Assembly: GCA_002688875.1 (NCBI GenBank)
Contig: NZDU01000014.1
Location: 7,628 to 21,531, forward strand
Direction of reading: 5' to 3'
Length of the DNA: 13,904 nucleotides
Source of the DNA: Candidatus Pacearchaeota archaeon
GTDB taxonomy: Archaea; Nanobdellota; Nanobdellia; Pacearchaeales; GW2011-AR1
Shown: positions 6,415 through 13,721 of the stretch, in pieces
Layout of the letters: each line of letters begins with the position of its first letter
Numbering within the stretch: the stretch's first letter is position 1
Position numbers and translations under genes: made by a program
Notes under the pieces: model-generated
Databases searched by the model: none
Told to the model about the DNA's origin: nothing
The model's input: the letters and a program-made list of their open reading frames with translations, nothing else

Positions 6415-6981
6415 ATGAAAAAAGAAGCTATACGAGGAATGATATTCCAGAGCATAGAGGCACATAGATCTGTTGATGGTTTAGTCGATCAAATAGATGA
6501 AGCGGCAAATCTAATGATTCAATCCATAAACCAAGGGAACAAAATAATAAGCTGCGGTAATGGCGGAAGTGCAGCTCAAGCACAACACTTCTCAGCAGAA
6601 CTCGTTGGAAGATTTGAAAAAGAAAGAAAATCCTTGCCCTCAATTTCCTTAACAACAGACACCTCCAATCTAACTGCAATAGGAAACGATTATGGATACG
6701 ATCAAATATTCAAAAGACAACTAGCCTCTTTAGGAACTAAAGGAGATGTTCTAATCTGTCTATCATCATCTGGAAATTCTCCAAACTTAACAGAGGCAAT
6801 TAACGAAGCAAAAACTAATGGAGTCAAAGTAATCAATTTACTTGGAAAAGACGGTGGAAGAATGAAAGGCTCAGGAGATTTAGATATTATAATCAATTCA
6901 GAAAACACCGCAAGAATACAGGAATGTCACATTCTAATCCTTCATATATTAGCAAAGCTAGTAGAAGATTCAATTATCTAA
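6415..6981 (+). CDS. gmhA: Sedoheptulose 7-phosphate isomerase (GmhA)
   Basis: 188 residues, standard length of GmhA, which converts sedoheptulose 7-phosphate to D-glycero-D-manno-heptose 7-phosphate, the first committed step of nucleotide-heptose synthesis in the cytoplasm. The SIS-fold motifs are intact: SCGNGGSAAQAQHFSAEL (residues 46-63), including the zinc ligands His58 and Glu62; GNDYGYDQIFKRQL (90-103); CLSSSGNSPNLTEA (115-128); and the C-terminal RIQECHILILHIL (167-179), which supplies Gln169 and His177. All catalytic positions known from bacterial GmhA appear present. It is the first gene of a tight operon: the rfaE1-like kinase starts 12 bases after its stop. The ATG follows a TATA box by about 26 bases, so translation is probably leaderless. 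Confidence 0.95.
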   Translation: MKKEAIRGMIFQSIEAHRSVDGLVDQIDEAANLMIQSINQGNKIISCGNGGSAAQAQHFSAELVGRFEKERKSLPSISLTTDTSNLTAIGNDYGYDQIFKRQLASLGTKGDVLICLSSSGNSPNLTEAINEAKTNGVKVINLLGKDGGRMKGSGDLDIIINSENTARIQECHILILHILAKLVEDSII

Positions 6982-6993
6982 TAATTCACTAAA

Positions 6994-7956
6994 ATGGAAC
7001 TTAAAAACATCTTAGAACTATTCCCTAAAAAGAACATCTTGGTAATCGGAGATATAATGTTAGACAAATACACCGAAGGTTTTGTTGAACGTATCAGCCC
7101 CGAAGCACCAGTCCCAGTACTAAGAGTAGAAAACCACTACTACAAACTAGGAGGTGCAGCCAATGTCGCAATGAACCTCTCTAATCTTTCCCCTGAAGGC
7201 AACATAACTCTATCTGGCTTTACAGGAAAAGATCCCGAGTCAATTTTCTTAAAAAAGACTTTAGAAGAAAACAACATAAACACTTGTTTAGATGAAAACT
7301 CCTCTACAATATTAAAAGAAAGATTCATGGGAAAAAGTTCAGGCCACCCTCAACACATTTTAAGAGTAGATAGAGAAGAAAATAAACCAAAACTATTCAC
7401 CCAAGAAATAAAAAAAAATTTAATGCACTTATCAGAAAAAGCAGATCTAATCATTTTATCAGACTATGCCAAAGGAACAATAACTCTAGATCTTATAAAT
7501 ACTTTAAACAATTTCAAAAACAAATTAATCATAGACCCAAAACCAAAAAACCCAGATTTCAAATCAATATATCAAGATTCATTAGCAATAACTCCTAATA
7601 AAAAAGAAGCTCTTGAAATGTCAGGACTCAATGATATCTATGACGCAGGAATCAAACTCTCAAAAGATTTTAATTCAAATATATTCGTGAAGGAAGGAGG
7701 AGAAGGACTTACAATTTTCCCAAATAATAACCATCCCATAAAAGTTCCAACAAATAAAGAAACAAACTTCGAAGAAACAGGTGCCGGAGATACAATGATA
7801 GCAGCCATTGCACTATCTCTAGCCACTAATAACTCTCTAGAAAACGCCGCAAAGATCGGAAACCACGCAGCAAGATTAACCGTCAAGAAAATCGGAACTC
7901 ATGCCCCCACACTCAACGAACTACATAGATCCATAATTGAAAATGAAACTCCTTAA
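6994..7956 (+). CDS. rfaE1: D-glycero-beta-D-manno-heptose 7-phosphate kinase (HldE N-domain type)
   Basis: 320 residues, the size of a stand-alone RfaE1 kinase domain. PfkB/ribokinase-family features are complete: VIGDIMLDKYTEG (residues 17-29), the RfaE-typical ERISPEAPVPVLRV (32-45), KLGGAANVAMNL (51-62), IIDPKPKNP (179-187), ITPNKKEA (199-206) and the catalytic ETGAGDTMIAA (261-271) with base Asp266. Near the end, GTHAPTLNEL (301-310) matches the family's terminal block. It phosphorylates the 1-position of heptose 7-phosphate, giving the beta-1,7-bisphosphate. In bacteria this domain is often fused to the nucleotidyltransferase; here the two are separate genes overlapping by 14 bases, indicating translational coupling. 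Confidence 0.93.
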   Translation: MELKNILELFPKKNILVIGDIMLDKYTEGFVERISPEAPVPVLRVENHYYKLGGAANVAMNLSNLSPEGNITLSGFTGKDPESIFLKKTLEENNINTCLDENSSTILKERFMGKSSGHPQHILRVDREENKPKLFTQEIKKNLMHLSEKADLIILSDYAKGTITLDLINTLNNFKNKLIIDPKPKNPDFKSIYQDSLAITPNKKEALEMSGLNDIYDAGIKLSKDFNSNIFVKEGGEGLTIFPNNNHPIKVPTNKETNFEETGAGDTMIAAIALSLATNNSLENAAKIGNHAARLTVKKIGTHAPTLNELHRSIIENETP

Positions 7957-9487
7957 TCTTACTCAACTAAAAACCATAACAGATGAATACAAATCTCAAG
8001 GAAAAAGAATAGTCTGGACAAACGGCTGTTTCGATCTATTACACCCCGGCCACATCTATTCTCTAAACGAAGCTAAGAAAAAAGGAGATATCTTAATCGT
8101 AGGACTAGATTCAGATTCCTCAATAAAAACATTAAAAGGCCCTACAAGGCCATTAATCCCCGAACAACAAAGAATATCTTCTCTAGAGGCCTTAGAATCA
8201 GTAAACCACATAATCCTATTCAACTTCGGAGAAGCAAAACAAATAATCAATCATATCAGGCCTCACGTCTATGCAAAGTCCGGCAATTACATGTTAGAAA
8301 CAATCAACCAATCAGAAAGAAAAATAGTCGAAAGCTACCATGGAGAAATCCATCTAATCCCAGGCTTACCAGGATTCTCCACCACAGAAATCATTAAAAG
8401 AATAAAAACTAACAAAATACCTATGGACAGCAGTTTATTCGATAGAACAAAAATTAACTTTAAACCCTTAAACGAAAGAGTAAGCAAATCAGGATTAGAG
8501 ATAATGGTAAATCCCGATGAAACTCCAGACTCACCTTCACAATACCCAGAGATGATAAAACACATTGCAACCGAAATAAAGAAATCCAAGGCAAACAATA
8601 AACCTATAATCATGGCTTTCGGGGCCCACCTAATAAAGAACGGACTTTCACCAATATTAATAAGAATGATGGAAGAAGGTTATCTAACTCACATCGCAAC
8701 AAACGGGGCTTCAACAATCCACGATTGGGAATTAGCTTATCAGGGAAGAACCGAAGAAGATGTTAGAACCTACTCAAAAGAAGGCCAATTTGGATTATGG
8801 GAAGAAACTGGAAAATACTTAAACCTAGCAATAATTGCAGGAGCAGCAAATGGAAGGGGTTACGGAGAATCCATAGCAGAAATGATTCATAAAGATAAAA
8901 TTGATATTCCAGAAAAATTATTGGAACCAACTATAGAAACATTAAAATCAAGAAACATATTACCAGGATCTACACTTCAGGTTAACCATCCCTACAAAAA
9001 TTCAAGCTTCCAGGAAGCAGTATTTAGAAACAGCAATGTAACTTATACCGTACACCCTCATATATGTCATGATATAATAGGCAACCATCCGTTAAGCGAC
9101 GGTGCTTCAATTGGAATAGCCGCTTCTAGTATAGATTATAGAAAATATTTGCACTCAGTATCAAAGTTAGAGGGAGGAGTTTATCTTTCAATAGGTTCTG
9201 CAGTTATGTCCCCGCAGATATTTGAGAAAGCGTTATCTGCATCAAGAAATGAAGCAAAACAAAGAGGAAAGGAAATTAAAGACTTTATGATCATAGTTAA
9301 TGACATCAACGAAGGAGGAGATATAGACTGGAATTCTTCCGAGGAACCTTCAAAGGATAATCCTGCCTATTATCTAAGATTTTGCAAATCATTTCGTAGG
9401 GCCGGCGCAAGAGAAATGCAATACATACAAGAAGACAACAAAACATTTTTAACAAATCTTTATCATGAATTAAAGAGTAACAATTAA
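7943..9487 (+). CDS. rfaE2: Heptose 1-phosphate nucleotidyltransferase fused to deoxyhypusine-synthase-like domain
   Basis: 514 residues from ATG 7943; a TTG at 7937 is in frame, but the ATG is preferred. Residues 1 to about 155 match the RfaE2/HldE nucleotidyltransferase: NGCFDLLHPGH (27-37) with the HxGH motif, KGPTRPLIPEQQR (65-77) and the terminal FSTTEIIKRI (145-154). It would activate heptose 1-phosphate with a nucleotide (ADP or CDP; the base cannot be read from the sequence). The usual KGGDY-type block is SGNY here. Residues about 172-514 form a second large domain with AFGAHLIKNGLSP (225-237), NGASTIHDWELAYQGRT (254-270), GQFGLWEETG (281-290), HPHICHDIIGNHP (371-383) and GGVYLSIGSAVMSP (411-424). 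This resembles deoxyhypusine-synthase-like Rossmann proteins, but I see no canonical DHS active-site lysine motif. Its activity is unknown. The fusion is continuous, and it lies between rfaE1 and the GT-C gene. Confidence 0.88.
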   Translation: MKLLNLTQLKTITDEYKSQGKRIVWTNGCFDLLHPGHIYSLNEAKKKGDILIVGLDSDSSIKTLKGPTRPLIPEQQRISSLEALESVNHIILFNFGEAKQIINHIRPHVYAKSGNYMLETINQSERKIVESYHGEIHLIPGLPGFSTTEIIKRIKTNKIPMDSSLFDRTKINFKPLNERVSKSGLEIMVNPDETPDSPSQYPEMIKHIATEIKKSKANNKPIIMAFGAHLIKNGLSPILIRMMEEGYLTHIATNGASTIHDWELAYQGRTEEDVRTYSKEGQFGLWEETGKYLNLAIIAGAANGRGYGESIAEMIHKDKIDIPEKLLEPTIETLKSRNILPGSTLQVNHPYKNSSFQEAVFRNSNVTYTVHPHICHDIIGNHPLSDGASIGIAASSIDYRKYLHSVSKLEGGVYLSIGSAVMSPQIFEKALSASRNEAKQRGKEIKDFMIIVNDINEGGDIDWNSSEEPSKDNPAYYLRFCKSFRRAGAREMQYIQEDNKTFLTNLYHELKSNN

Positions 9488-9499
9488 CACAACTACAAA

Positions 9500-11347
9500 A
9501 TGGAAGAACAAGAAACAAAACAAGATCCCAATAATCATAATAACATCGAATACCAAGAAAACAACCCCGATCTCAATAAAACAACAAACCATCAAGAAAC
9601 CACTGCCACCGAACACCTTCCCACCCCAGAAACCTCCCCATCAGAAACCCCCACCGCCGAACAACTCCTCCCAAACTCAAACCATCCAGAACCAATCAAC
9701 AAGAAAAAACCCCTCACAATAAAAAACATATTTCTAGGTTGGATAGAAGACAACTACGACAAACTTTTTCTTATAATCCTCATAGCCGCATTCATAATCC
9801 GAATCCTAGTCTACACAAAAACTCAAGACCAAGCTTTATGGTGGGACGCCGCCGACTACATGGTCAGTGCCAAAAAATGGGGCCTAAACCTCAACGGCCT
9901 CGACCTATGGTACTACCGACGTGGATTCCTCTGGCCCATGATCGAAGCCTTCTTTTTCAAAATAGGCCTCGGCGAACTATCCATAAGATTCTTAGTAGCA
10001 ATCTTATCAACAGGAATAGTCCTAGCTTCCTATCTACTAATAAAAGAAATGTTCAACAACCGTCTAGCTCTCTTAACCAGCATCCCCGTAGCATTCTCAT
10101 GGGTATTCATATTCTTCACCGGAAGGCCCCTTACAAACTTACCCGCAACATTCTTCTTCATCTTCGCCCTACTATTCTTCTGGAAATCCTACGTCAAAAA
10201 CCAAGGCCATATCTATTCAATCCTCTTCGGAATCTTCTTCGCCCTCTCAGCACTAATCAGAATGCAATACCTAATGTTCAGCGTAGCCTTCCTCGCATTA
10301 GCAATAGTCAAAGAAAAACACAAATTCTTAGTAAGCAAAAAACTCTGGATATCAATAATAGCCTTCTTCATAATCCTAATCCCTCAATTCTATTGGCAGT
10401 CAACCAAATTCGGAAACCCAATCCTTGACCTAGCCACTTACTATCTAGGCGTCGGAGGATCACAATCCGGAGAGGTAGGTGTCCAACTCGCCAAATTCTC
10501 AGACCTCTTCGTCTACTTCAACAACATCCCTTACATCCTTGACGCCAACCAAGCCGGATACTCAACCCTATTCATCCTCACCCCCCTATACACTCTATTC
10601 CTAATCGGATTTGTATTGTTCTTCTCAGACCTGTTCCTAAACCTTAACAAACTCTTCAAATCCCAAAAACTACAAAAAAAATTCTTCATTCTATTCTGGA
10701 CTTTCTCAGCCTTCCTCTTCCTCGGCTACATCGCCCCTCATCTAGAACAAAGATACATCATGCCCATAATCCCTTTCCTATTCCTAATAACCGTCTACCC
10801 TCTCTACTTATCAGCAATCTACATAAAAGACAAATACAAAGACAAATTCAACAACAAATTCAACCCAATAATCATCTTCATAATCATATCCTCAATCCTA
10901 ATCATCTTAATGATCCCCAACTACAATTTCGGAAACAGCCTAATCGACTCAAAAACCGCAAGCTACAAAGAAATCAAACAAGCCGGAGAATGGATAAAAG
11001 CCAACTCAAACCCCGAAGACATAATCATCGGAGGCTCCCTCCCACAACTAACCTACTACTCCGAACGAACAGTCTACCCCTTCCATCTAGCCTACCGTCG
11101 TGACATAGAACAAAAACAAGAAGCAGACTTAGACAAATTCATCTTAGAAAACCGTCCATTATATTTCTCAATATCCGGCTACGAAGCCGAAAAAGACTGG
11201 GCCTTCGCCTACCCCAAAAAACACTCAGACCTCCTAACTCCCGTCCAAGCCTTCGGCCCAGATCCAAATCAACCCATCCTAGTAATCTATCGATTCGACT
11301 ATTCAAATATAGAGGCTGTTGCGAGATTAGAGGGGTCAACCATCTAG
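9500..11347 (+). CDS. Polytopic GT-C glycosyltransferase (PMT/ArnT-like, family 39/83 type)
   Basis: 615 residues. The first 70 are a cytoplasmic, probably disordered tail rich in Asn, Thr, Pro, Glu and Gln. A first membrane segment (about 89-106) is followed by the extracytoplasmic loop QALWWDAADYM (111-121), carrying the acidic residues typical of GT-C catalytic loops. About ten further hydrophobic segments follow, between about 160 and 475. HLEQRYIMPIIPFLFL (414-429) is the ExRYxxPxxP motif of ArnT/PMT-like enzymes. Residues about 480-615 form a soluble outward domain (AGEWIKANSNPEDIIIGG). It would move a sugar from a polyprenyl-phosphate carrier to a glycan, lipid or protein outside the membrane. 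It starts 12 bases after the preceding gene, in the gmhA operon. Its DNA is markedly C-rich and G-poor. The acceptor is unknown. Confidence 0.87.
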   Translation: MEEQETKQDPNNHNNIEYQENNPDLNKTTNHQETTATEHLPTPETSPSETPTAEQLLPNSNHPEPINKKKPLTIKNIFLGWIEDNYDKLFLIILIAAFIIRILVYTKTQDQALWWDAADYMVSAKKWGLNLNGLDLWYYRRGFLWPMIEAFFFKIGLGELSIRFLVAILSTGIVLASYLLIKEMFNNRLALLTSIPVAFSWVFIFFTGRPLTNLPATFFFIFALLFFWKSYVKNQGHIYSILFGIFFALSALIRMQYLMFSVAFLALAIVKEKHKFLVSKKLWISIIAFFIILIPQFYWQSTKFGNPILDLATYYLGVGGSQSGEVGVQLAKFSDLFVYFNNIPYILDANQAGYSTLFILTPLYTLFLIGFVLFFSDLFLNLNKLFKSQKLQKKFFILFWTFSAFLFLGYIAPHLEQRYIMPIIPFLFLITVYPLYLSAIYIKDKYKDKFNNKFNPIIIFIIISSILIILMIPNYNFGNSLIDSKTASYKEIKQAGEWIKANSNPEDIIIGGSLPQLTYYSERTVYPFHLAYRRDIEQKQEADLDKFILENRPLYFSISGYEAEKDWAFAYPKKHSDLLTPVQAFGPDPNQPILVIYRFDYSNIEAVARLEGSTI

Positions 11348-11389
11348 AGACTAACTAATCATAAACTAACAACATATAATCCATAAAGT

Positions 11390-11403
11390 AAATCTTTAAA
11401 TAT
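11390..11403 (+). promoter_or_regulatory. TATA box of the histidine phosphatase gene
   Basis: AAATCTTTAAATAT, with the TATA core centred about 26 bases before the ATG at 11424, predicts a leaderless transcript. It shares the AAATCTTTAAA core with the promoters at 1491-1510 and 6375-6394. Confidence 0.6.
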
Positions 11404-11423
11404 CCATAATAAAATTTATATCC

Positions 11424-11897
11424 ATGAAACACTTATTCCTAATAAGACACGGAGATTACGATAAATCATCTGGCAGTTTAACAGAAGAAGGCATTAGACA
11501 AATCGAATTAACTTCTGCAATGATGAAAGAAATAGTTGGAGAAGATTATGATAGTCATCGTATACTCTCTTCAAGCGCTAGAAGAGCTAGAGAATCTGCA
11601 AAAATAATTGAAAAGACATTTGGTCAAGAAGACACCTCTAATTACTTACCTAATCTTCATACCTGGAGCGGAAAGTTATCTCATGATCAGTATAACCTAT
11701 TTGATAATCTTGTTAGAACGAATAAAGATCAAAACATTTTAACAATCGTAGGGCATTCTGAACTTACTGATCTCTATTCAAAACACTTCGACAACTCAAG
11801 GTTTGAAGGATCTGGTAGAATAAAACCTCCTGCAAAAGGCGAAGGAGTCTATTTTAACATAGATTCGGGAACTCTCAAAAACTTATCTAGAGGATAA
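11424..11897 (+). CDS. Histidine phosphatase family protein (SixA/PGM-like)
   Basis: 157 residues, matching the short SixA-type branch of the histidine phosphatase superfamily. Visible catalytic elements: LIRHGDYD (residues 6-13) with Arg8 and the phospho-acceptor His9; LTEEGIRQIELT (19-30); SSSARRARESA (49-59) with the second phosphate-binding arginine; and TIVGHSELTDL (107-117) with His111. It removes phosphate from a small molecule or from a phosphohistidine in the cytoplasm. Its place beside the heptose operon makes it a second candidate for heptose 1,7-bisphosphate dephosphorylation, an inference from context only. It has its own TATA box. Base usage is more balanced than in the C-rich genes on either side, suggesting separate acquisition. 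Confidence 0.87.
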   Translation: MKHLFLIRHGDYDKSSGSLTEEGIRQIELTSAMMKEIVGEDYDSHRILSSSARRARESAKIIEKTFGQEDTSNYLPNLHTWSGKLSHDQYNLFDNLVRTNKDQNILTIVGHSELTDLYSKHFDNSRFEGSGRIKPPAKGEGVYFNIDSGTLKNLSRG

Positions 11898-11918
11898 TAT
11901 CTTCTTATCTCACCAACC

Positions 11919-12605
11919 TCACTCCCCAAACCCATACAAATAAATATGACAAACAGTAAAAAAATTAACCCTCTTCTTAAACTTAAAATGCTTATTTAAC
12001 AACTTAACAATCTGATTATACGATGTAATATGCTCATCCGGAACCTCTTTCTTCCCCACCAACCTCCTAACCTTCCTCGATAACAAGTTCTCCGTAGGAA
12101 TACTAACAACAATATCAAACCCCCTCTCACTAGCTACCTTCTTAAACTCCTCAAGAATTTCATCAATAACCTCATAAGGAACATGCTCAAAAACATCAAG
12201 CGCAAATATCTTATCAATCCCAACAAGTTTCCTATAATCCTCAACAAACGTCTTCTCAGGATTATTATCATACCCAAATACCTTATACCCTTTCAACTTC
12301 TTCTCCAACCACCCCCCACCACACCCAAAATCCAATATCCTACTACTCCCCCGAAGCCTAGCCAAACATATAGCAGTATCAACCCTCCACCTAAAATACA
12401 TACGAACAAGCCAATTCCGACTCATATACATATCCTCCAACCGATTATCCTCTCCCTTATTCGGCTCTAAGCCTCTCTCACGATTCTCTTCTTCATTTCC
12501 CATTGTAATCTTCTTAGCATCTAAACTATCTAAATTATCTAAACCCTCTAAATTCTCTAAACTATCTCCTTTAATATTTTCAATATCCTCAATTCTCTTT
12601 TCCAT
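11919..12605 (-). CDS. Class I SAM-dependent methyltransferase
   Basis: 228 residues. Residues about 60-228 form a Rossmann methyltransferase: motif I RILDFGCGGGWLEKKL (89-104) binds SAM, GYDNNPE (111-117) is the motif II acidic loop, FALDVFEHVPYEVI (134-147) is the motif IV region of the Methyltransf_11/23 type, and FDIVVSIPTENLLSRKVRR follows with strand 5. The first 55 residues are low-complexity and acidic, including five tandem x-L-D/E triplets (15-29). Downstream methionines at 35 and 59 would give shorter proteins still containing the whole domain. A TATA box at 12631-12639 lies about 30 bases from the ATG at 12605, favouring the long form. The substrate is unknown; glycan or lipid methylation fits the neighbourhood. 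Convergent with the histidine phosphatase gene. Confidence 0.87.
   Translation of the reverse strand: MEKRIEDIENIKGDSLENLEGLDNLDSLDAKKITMGNEEENRERGLEPNKGEDNRLEDMYMSRNWLVRMYFRWRVDTAICLARLRGSSRILDFGCGGGWLEKKLKGYKVFGYDNNPEKTFVEDYRKLVGIDKIFALDVFEHVPYEVIDEILEEFKKVASERGFDIVVSIPTENLLSRKVRRLVGKKEVPDEHITSYNQIVKLLNKHFKFKKRVNFFTVCHIYLYGFGE
12520..12564 (-). repeat. Five tandem 9-base units inside the methyltransferase gene
   Basis: Five consecutive units on the + strand of the form TCTAAAyyy (TCTAAACTA, TCTAAATTA, TCTAAACCC, TCTAAATTC, TCTAAACTA). On the coding strand each encodes an x-Leu-Asp/Glu triplet, giving residues 15-29 (SLENLEGLDNLDSLD). Unit number changes would keep the reading frame. Confidence 0.85.
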
Positions 12606-12630
12606 TTTTAAAAAGCGATACTTACATAGC

Positions 12631-12643
12631 TTATATTTTTATT
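12631..12643 (-). promoter_or_regulatory. TATA-like box of the methyltransferase gene
   Basis: Reads AATAAAAATATAA on the minus strand, about 30 bases before the ATG at 12605. It lies between the REP-like repeat at the end of the next gene and the methyltransferase start, allowing independent transcription. Confidence 0.45.
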
Positions 12644-12659
12644 TACCATTACCAATATA

Positions 12660-13721
12660 TTAAGCGGAGCGTCCCAACGAAGTGGGATGCGGAGCTTTTT
12701 CCGAACCATCATTTAATTCATCCCCACTTTTCCCTCCACCGTCACTTTCATTCCTCTTTTTACCATCTCTCAATCCTTCCTTCATCCCCATCAACCTCTC
12801 ATGCAACTCATACACATTTAAATCTTTCCTCTCCCCTTTCTTATCCAACAAATAAAACGCCCTCATCTCCTTATCCTTCCCATCATACCCATGCATCCCC
12901 TTAACAACCCTATCATTAAAATAATTAGGATAAATCAAAACCCCACTATTAGCCATAAATATCAAATCCCCAAACCTCTTATCCGGCCAATCTAAAACCG
13001 AACCATATTCAAGAGGCAACCCCTCCCTAATAACCTTTAACTCCTCATCAGGCCCCCAATACCGCGCCATATCACTATCTATAAAACAATCCCCACTCCT
13101 AGGCACCTCAACCACCCTATTAACCTCAACCATCCCATGATCCGAAAATATAAGGTCAAACTCCATCCCCTTAAGCGACTCATCAATCTCTCTAACCGCC
13201 TCCCGAATCTCAAGACTATCCGGCCCAAACTCATGCCCCATATCATCCAACTCTCCAAAATAAAAAAAATCAACCCATTCATTCTTAGCAAAATGCCGAC
13301 CTACACTAACATCCATCTTACTCAACTGCCTAACAGGAATCTTCCCAGTCTTAAACATCTCATACCCTCGAAAAAGCCGAGGAATATTAAACAACACATC
13401 AACCCCCAACCTCCCCAACTTACCAAACCTCTCCAACCACTCAAACCAACTAAGCCACTTAAGTTTACCATCCCCTTTCCTAAATATCCCAAGTATACTA
13501 GACTTCCCCTCAAACAAAACCTCTATACACCCCCAATGCCCCGCCGTCATCGTCAACTCCCCCCACTCATTCCCCTCAACAAGAGACCTAAGATACGGCG
13601 CATACTCCAAATAAGCCGGCTTAAACGCATCAATCATAATAACCTTCAACTTCCTTTTCATTTTCCCATCTACTTTCCCATCTATTCTCTCTTCCATTTT
13701 CTCTTTCCCTTCCCCTTCCAT
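12660..13721 (-). CDS. Alkaline-phosphatase-superfamily / type I phosphodiesterase-like protein
   Basis: 353 residues. The core (about 25-315) shows the metal-site pattern of the alkaline phosphatase/nucleotide pyrophosphatase superfamily: KVIMIDAF (26-33) with Asp31; GHWGCIEVLFEGK (61-73), the region of the usual Thr/Ser nucleophile, which I cannot assign with certainty; FYFGELDDMGHEFG (153-166) with Asp159/160 and His163; FDLIFSDHGMVE (188-199) with Asp194-His195; and KGMHGYDGKDKEMRAFYLL (274-292) with His277. No signal peptide or membrane span is apparent. It would hydrolyse a phosphate mono- or diester. An ATG at residue 21 would match the family start better, but a TATA-like CTTTTAAAC about 26 bases from 13721 supports the longer form. 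The C-terminal 35 residues are Lys/Asp/Gly/Ser-rich, and the last dozen derive from a REP-like repeat. The coding strand is strongly G-rich. Confidence 0.8.
   Translation of the reverse strand: MEGEGKEKMEERIDGKVDGKMKRKLKVIMIDAFKPAYLEYAPYLRSLVEGNEWGELTMTAGHWGCIEVLFEGKSSILGIFRKGDGKLKWLSWFEWLERFGKLGRLGVDVLFNIPRLFRGYEMFKTGKIPVRQLSKMDVSVGRHFAKNEWVDFFYFGELDDMGHEFGPDSLEIREAVREIDESLKGMEFDLIFSDHGMVEVNRVVEVPRSGDCFIDSDMARYWGPDEELKVIREGLPLEYGSVLDWPDKRFGDLIFMANSGVLIYPNYFNDRVVKGMHGYDGKDKEMRAFYLLDKKGERKDLNVYELHERLMGMKEGLRDGKKRNESDGGGKSGDELNDGSEKAPHPTSLGRSA
12664..12695. repeat. REP-like hairpin with flanking GCGGAGC direct repeats
   Basis: A hairpin (GCGTCCCA 12669-12676 with TGGGATGC 12683-12690, loop ACGAAG, one G-T pair) is flanked by the direct repeats GCGGAGC at 12664-12670 and 12689-12695. 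It is GC-rich in AT-rich surroundings and overlaps the last codons of the phosphodiesterase-like gene, encoding the tail APHPTSLGRSA. Five T residues follow on the + strand. Its form is that of a dispersed REP/MITE-type repeat; copies elsewhere cannot be checked here. Confidence 0.6.

Noticed and set aside
7937..7942. TTG start for the nucleotidyltransferase fusion
   Set aside because: The ATG two codons later gives the same domain with a standard start codon; nothing supports the TTG.
9739..10428. Long + strand open frame of 229 codons inside the GT-C gene
   Set aside because: Its product is Arg/Pro/His/Asn-rich with no family features. It is an out-of-frame shadow caused by the G-poor composition; the GT-C frame has clear membrane segments and motifs.
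12183..12470. 95-codon + strand frame opposite the methyltransferase
   Set aside because: The minus strand carries the SAM-binding motif I and downstream motifs; the + frame is low-complexity Pro/Ile/Lys and lacks a promoter.
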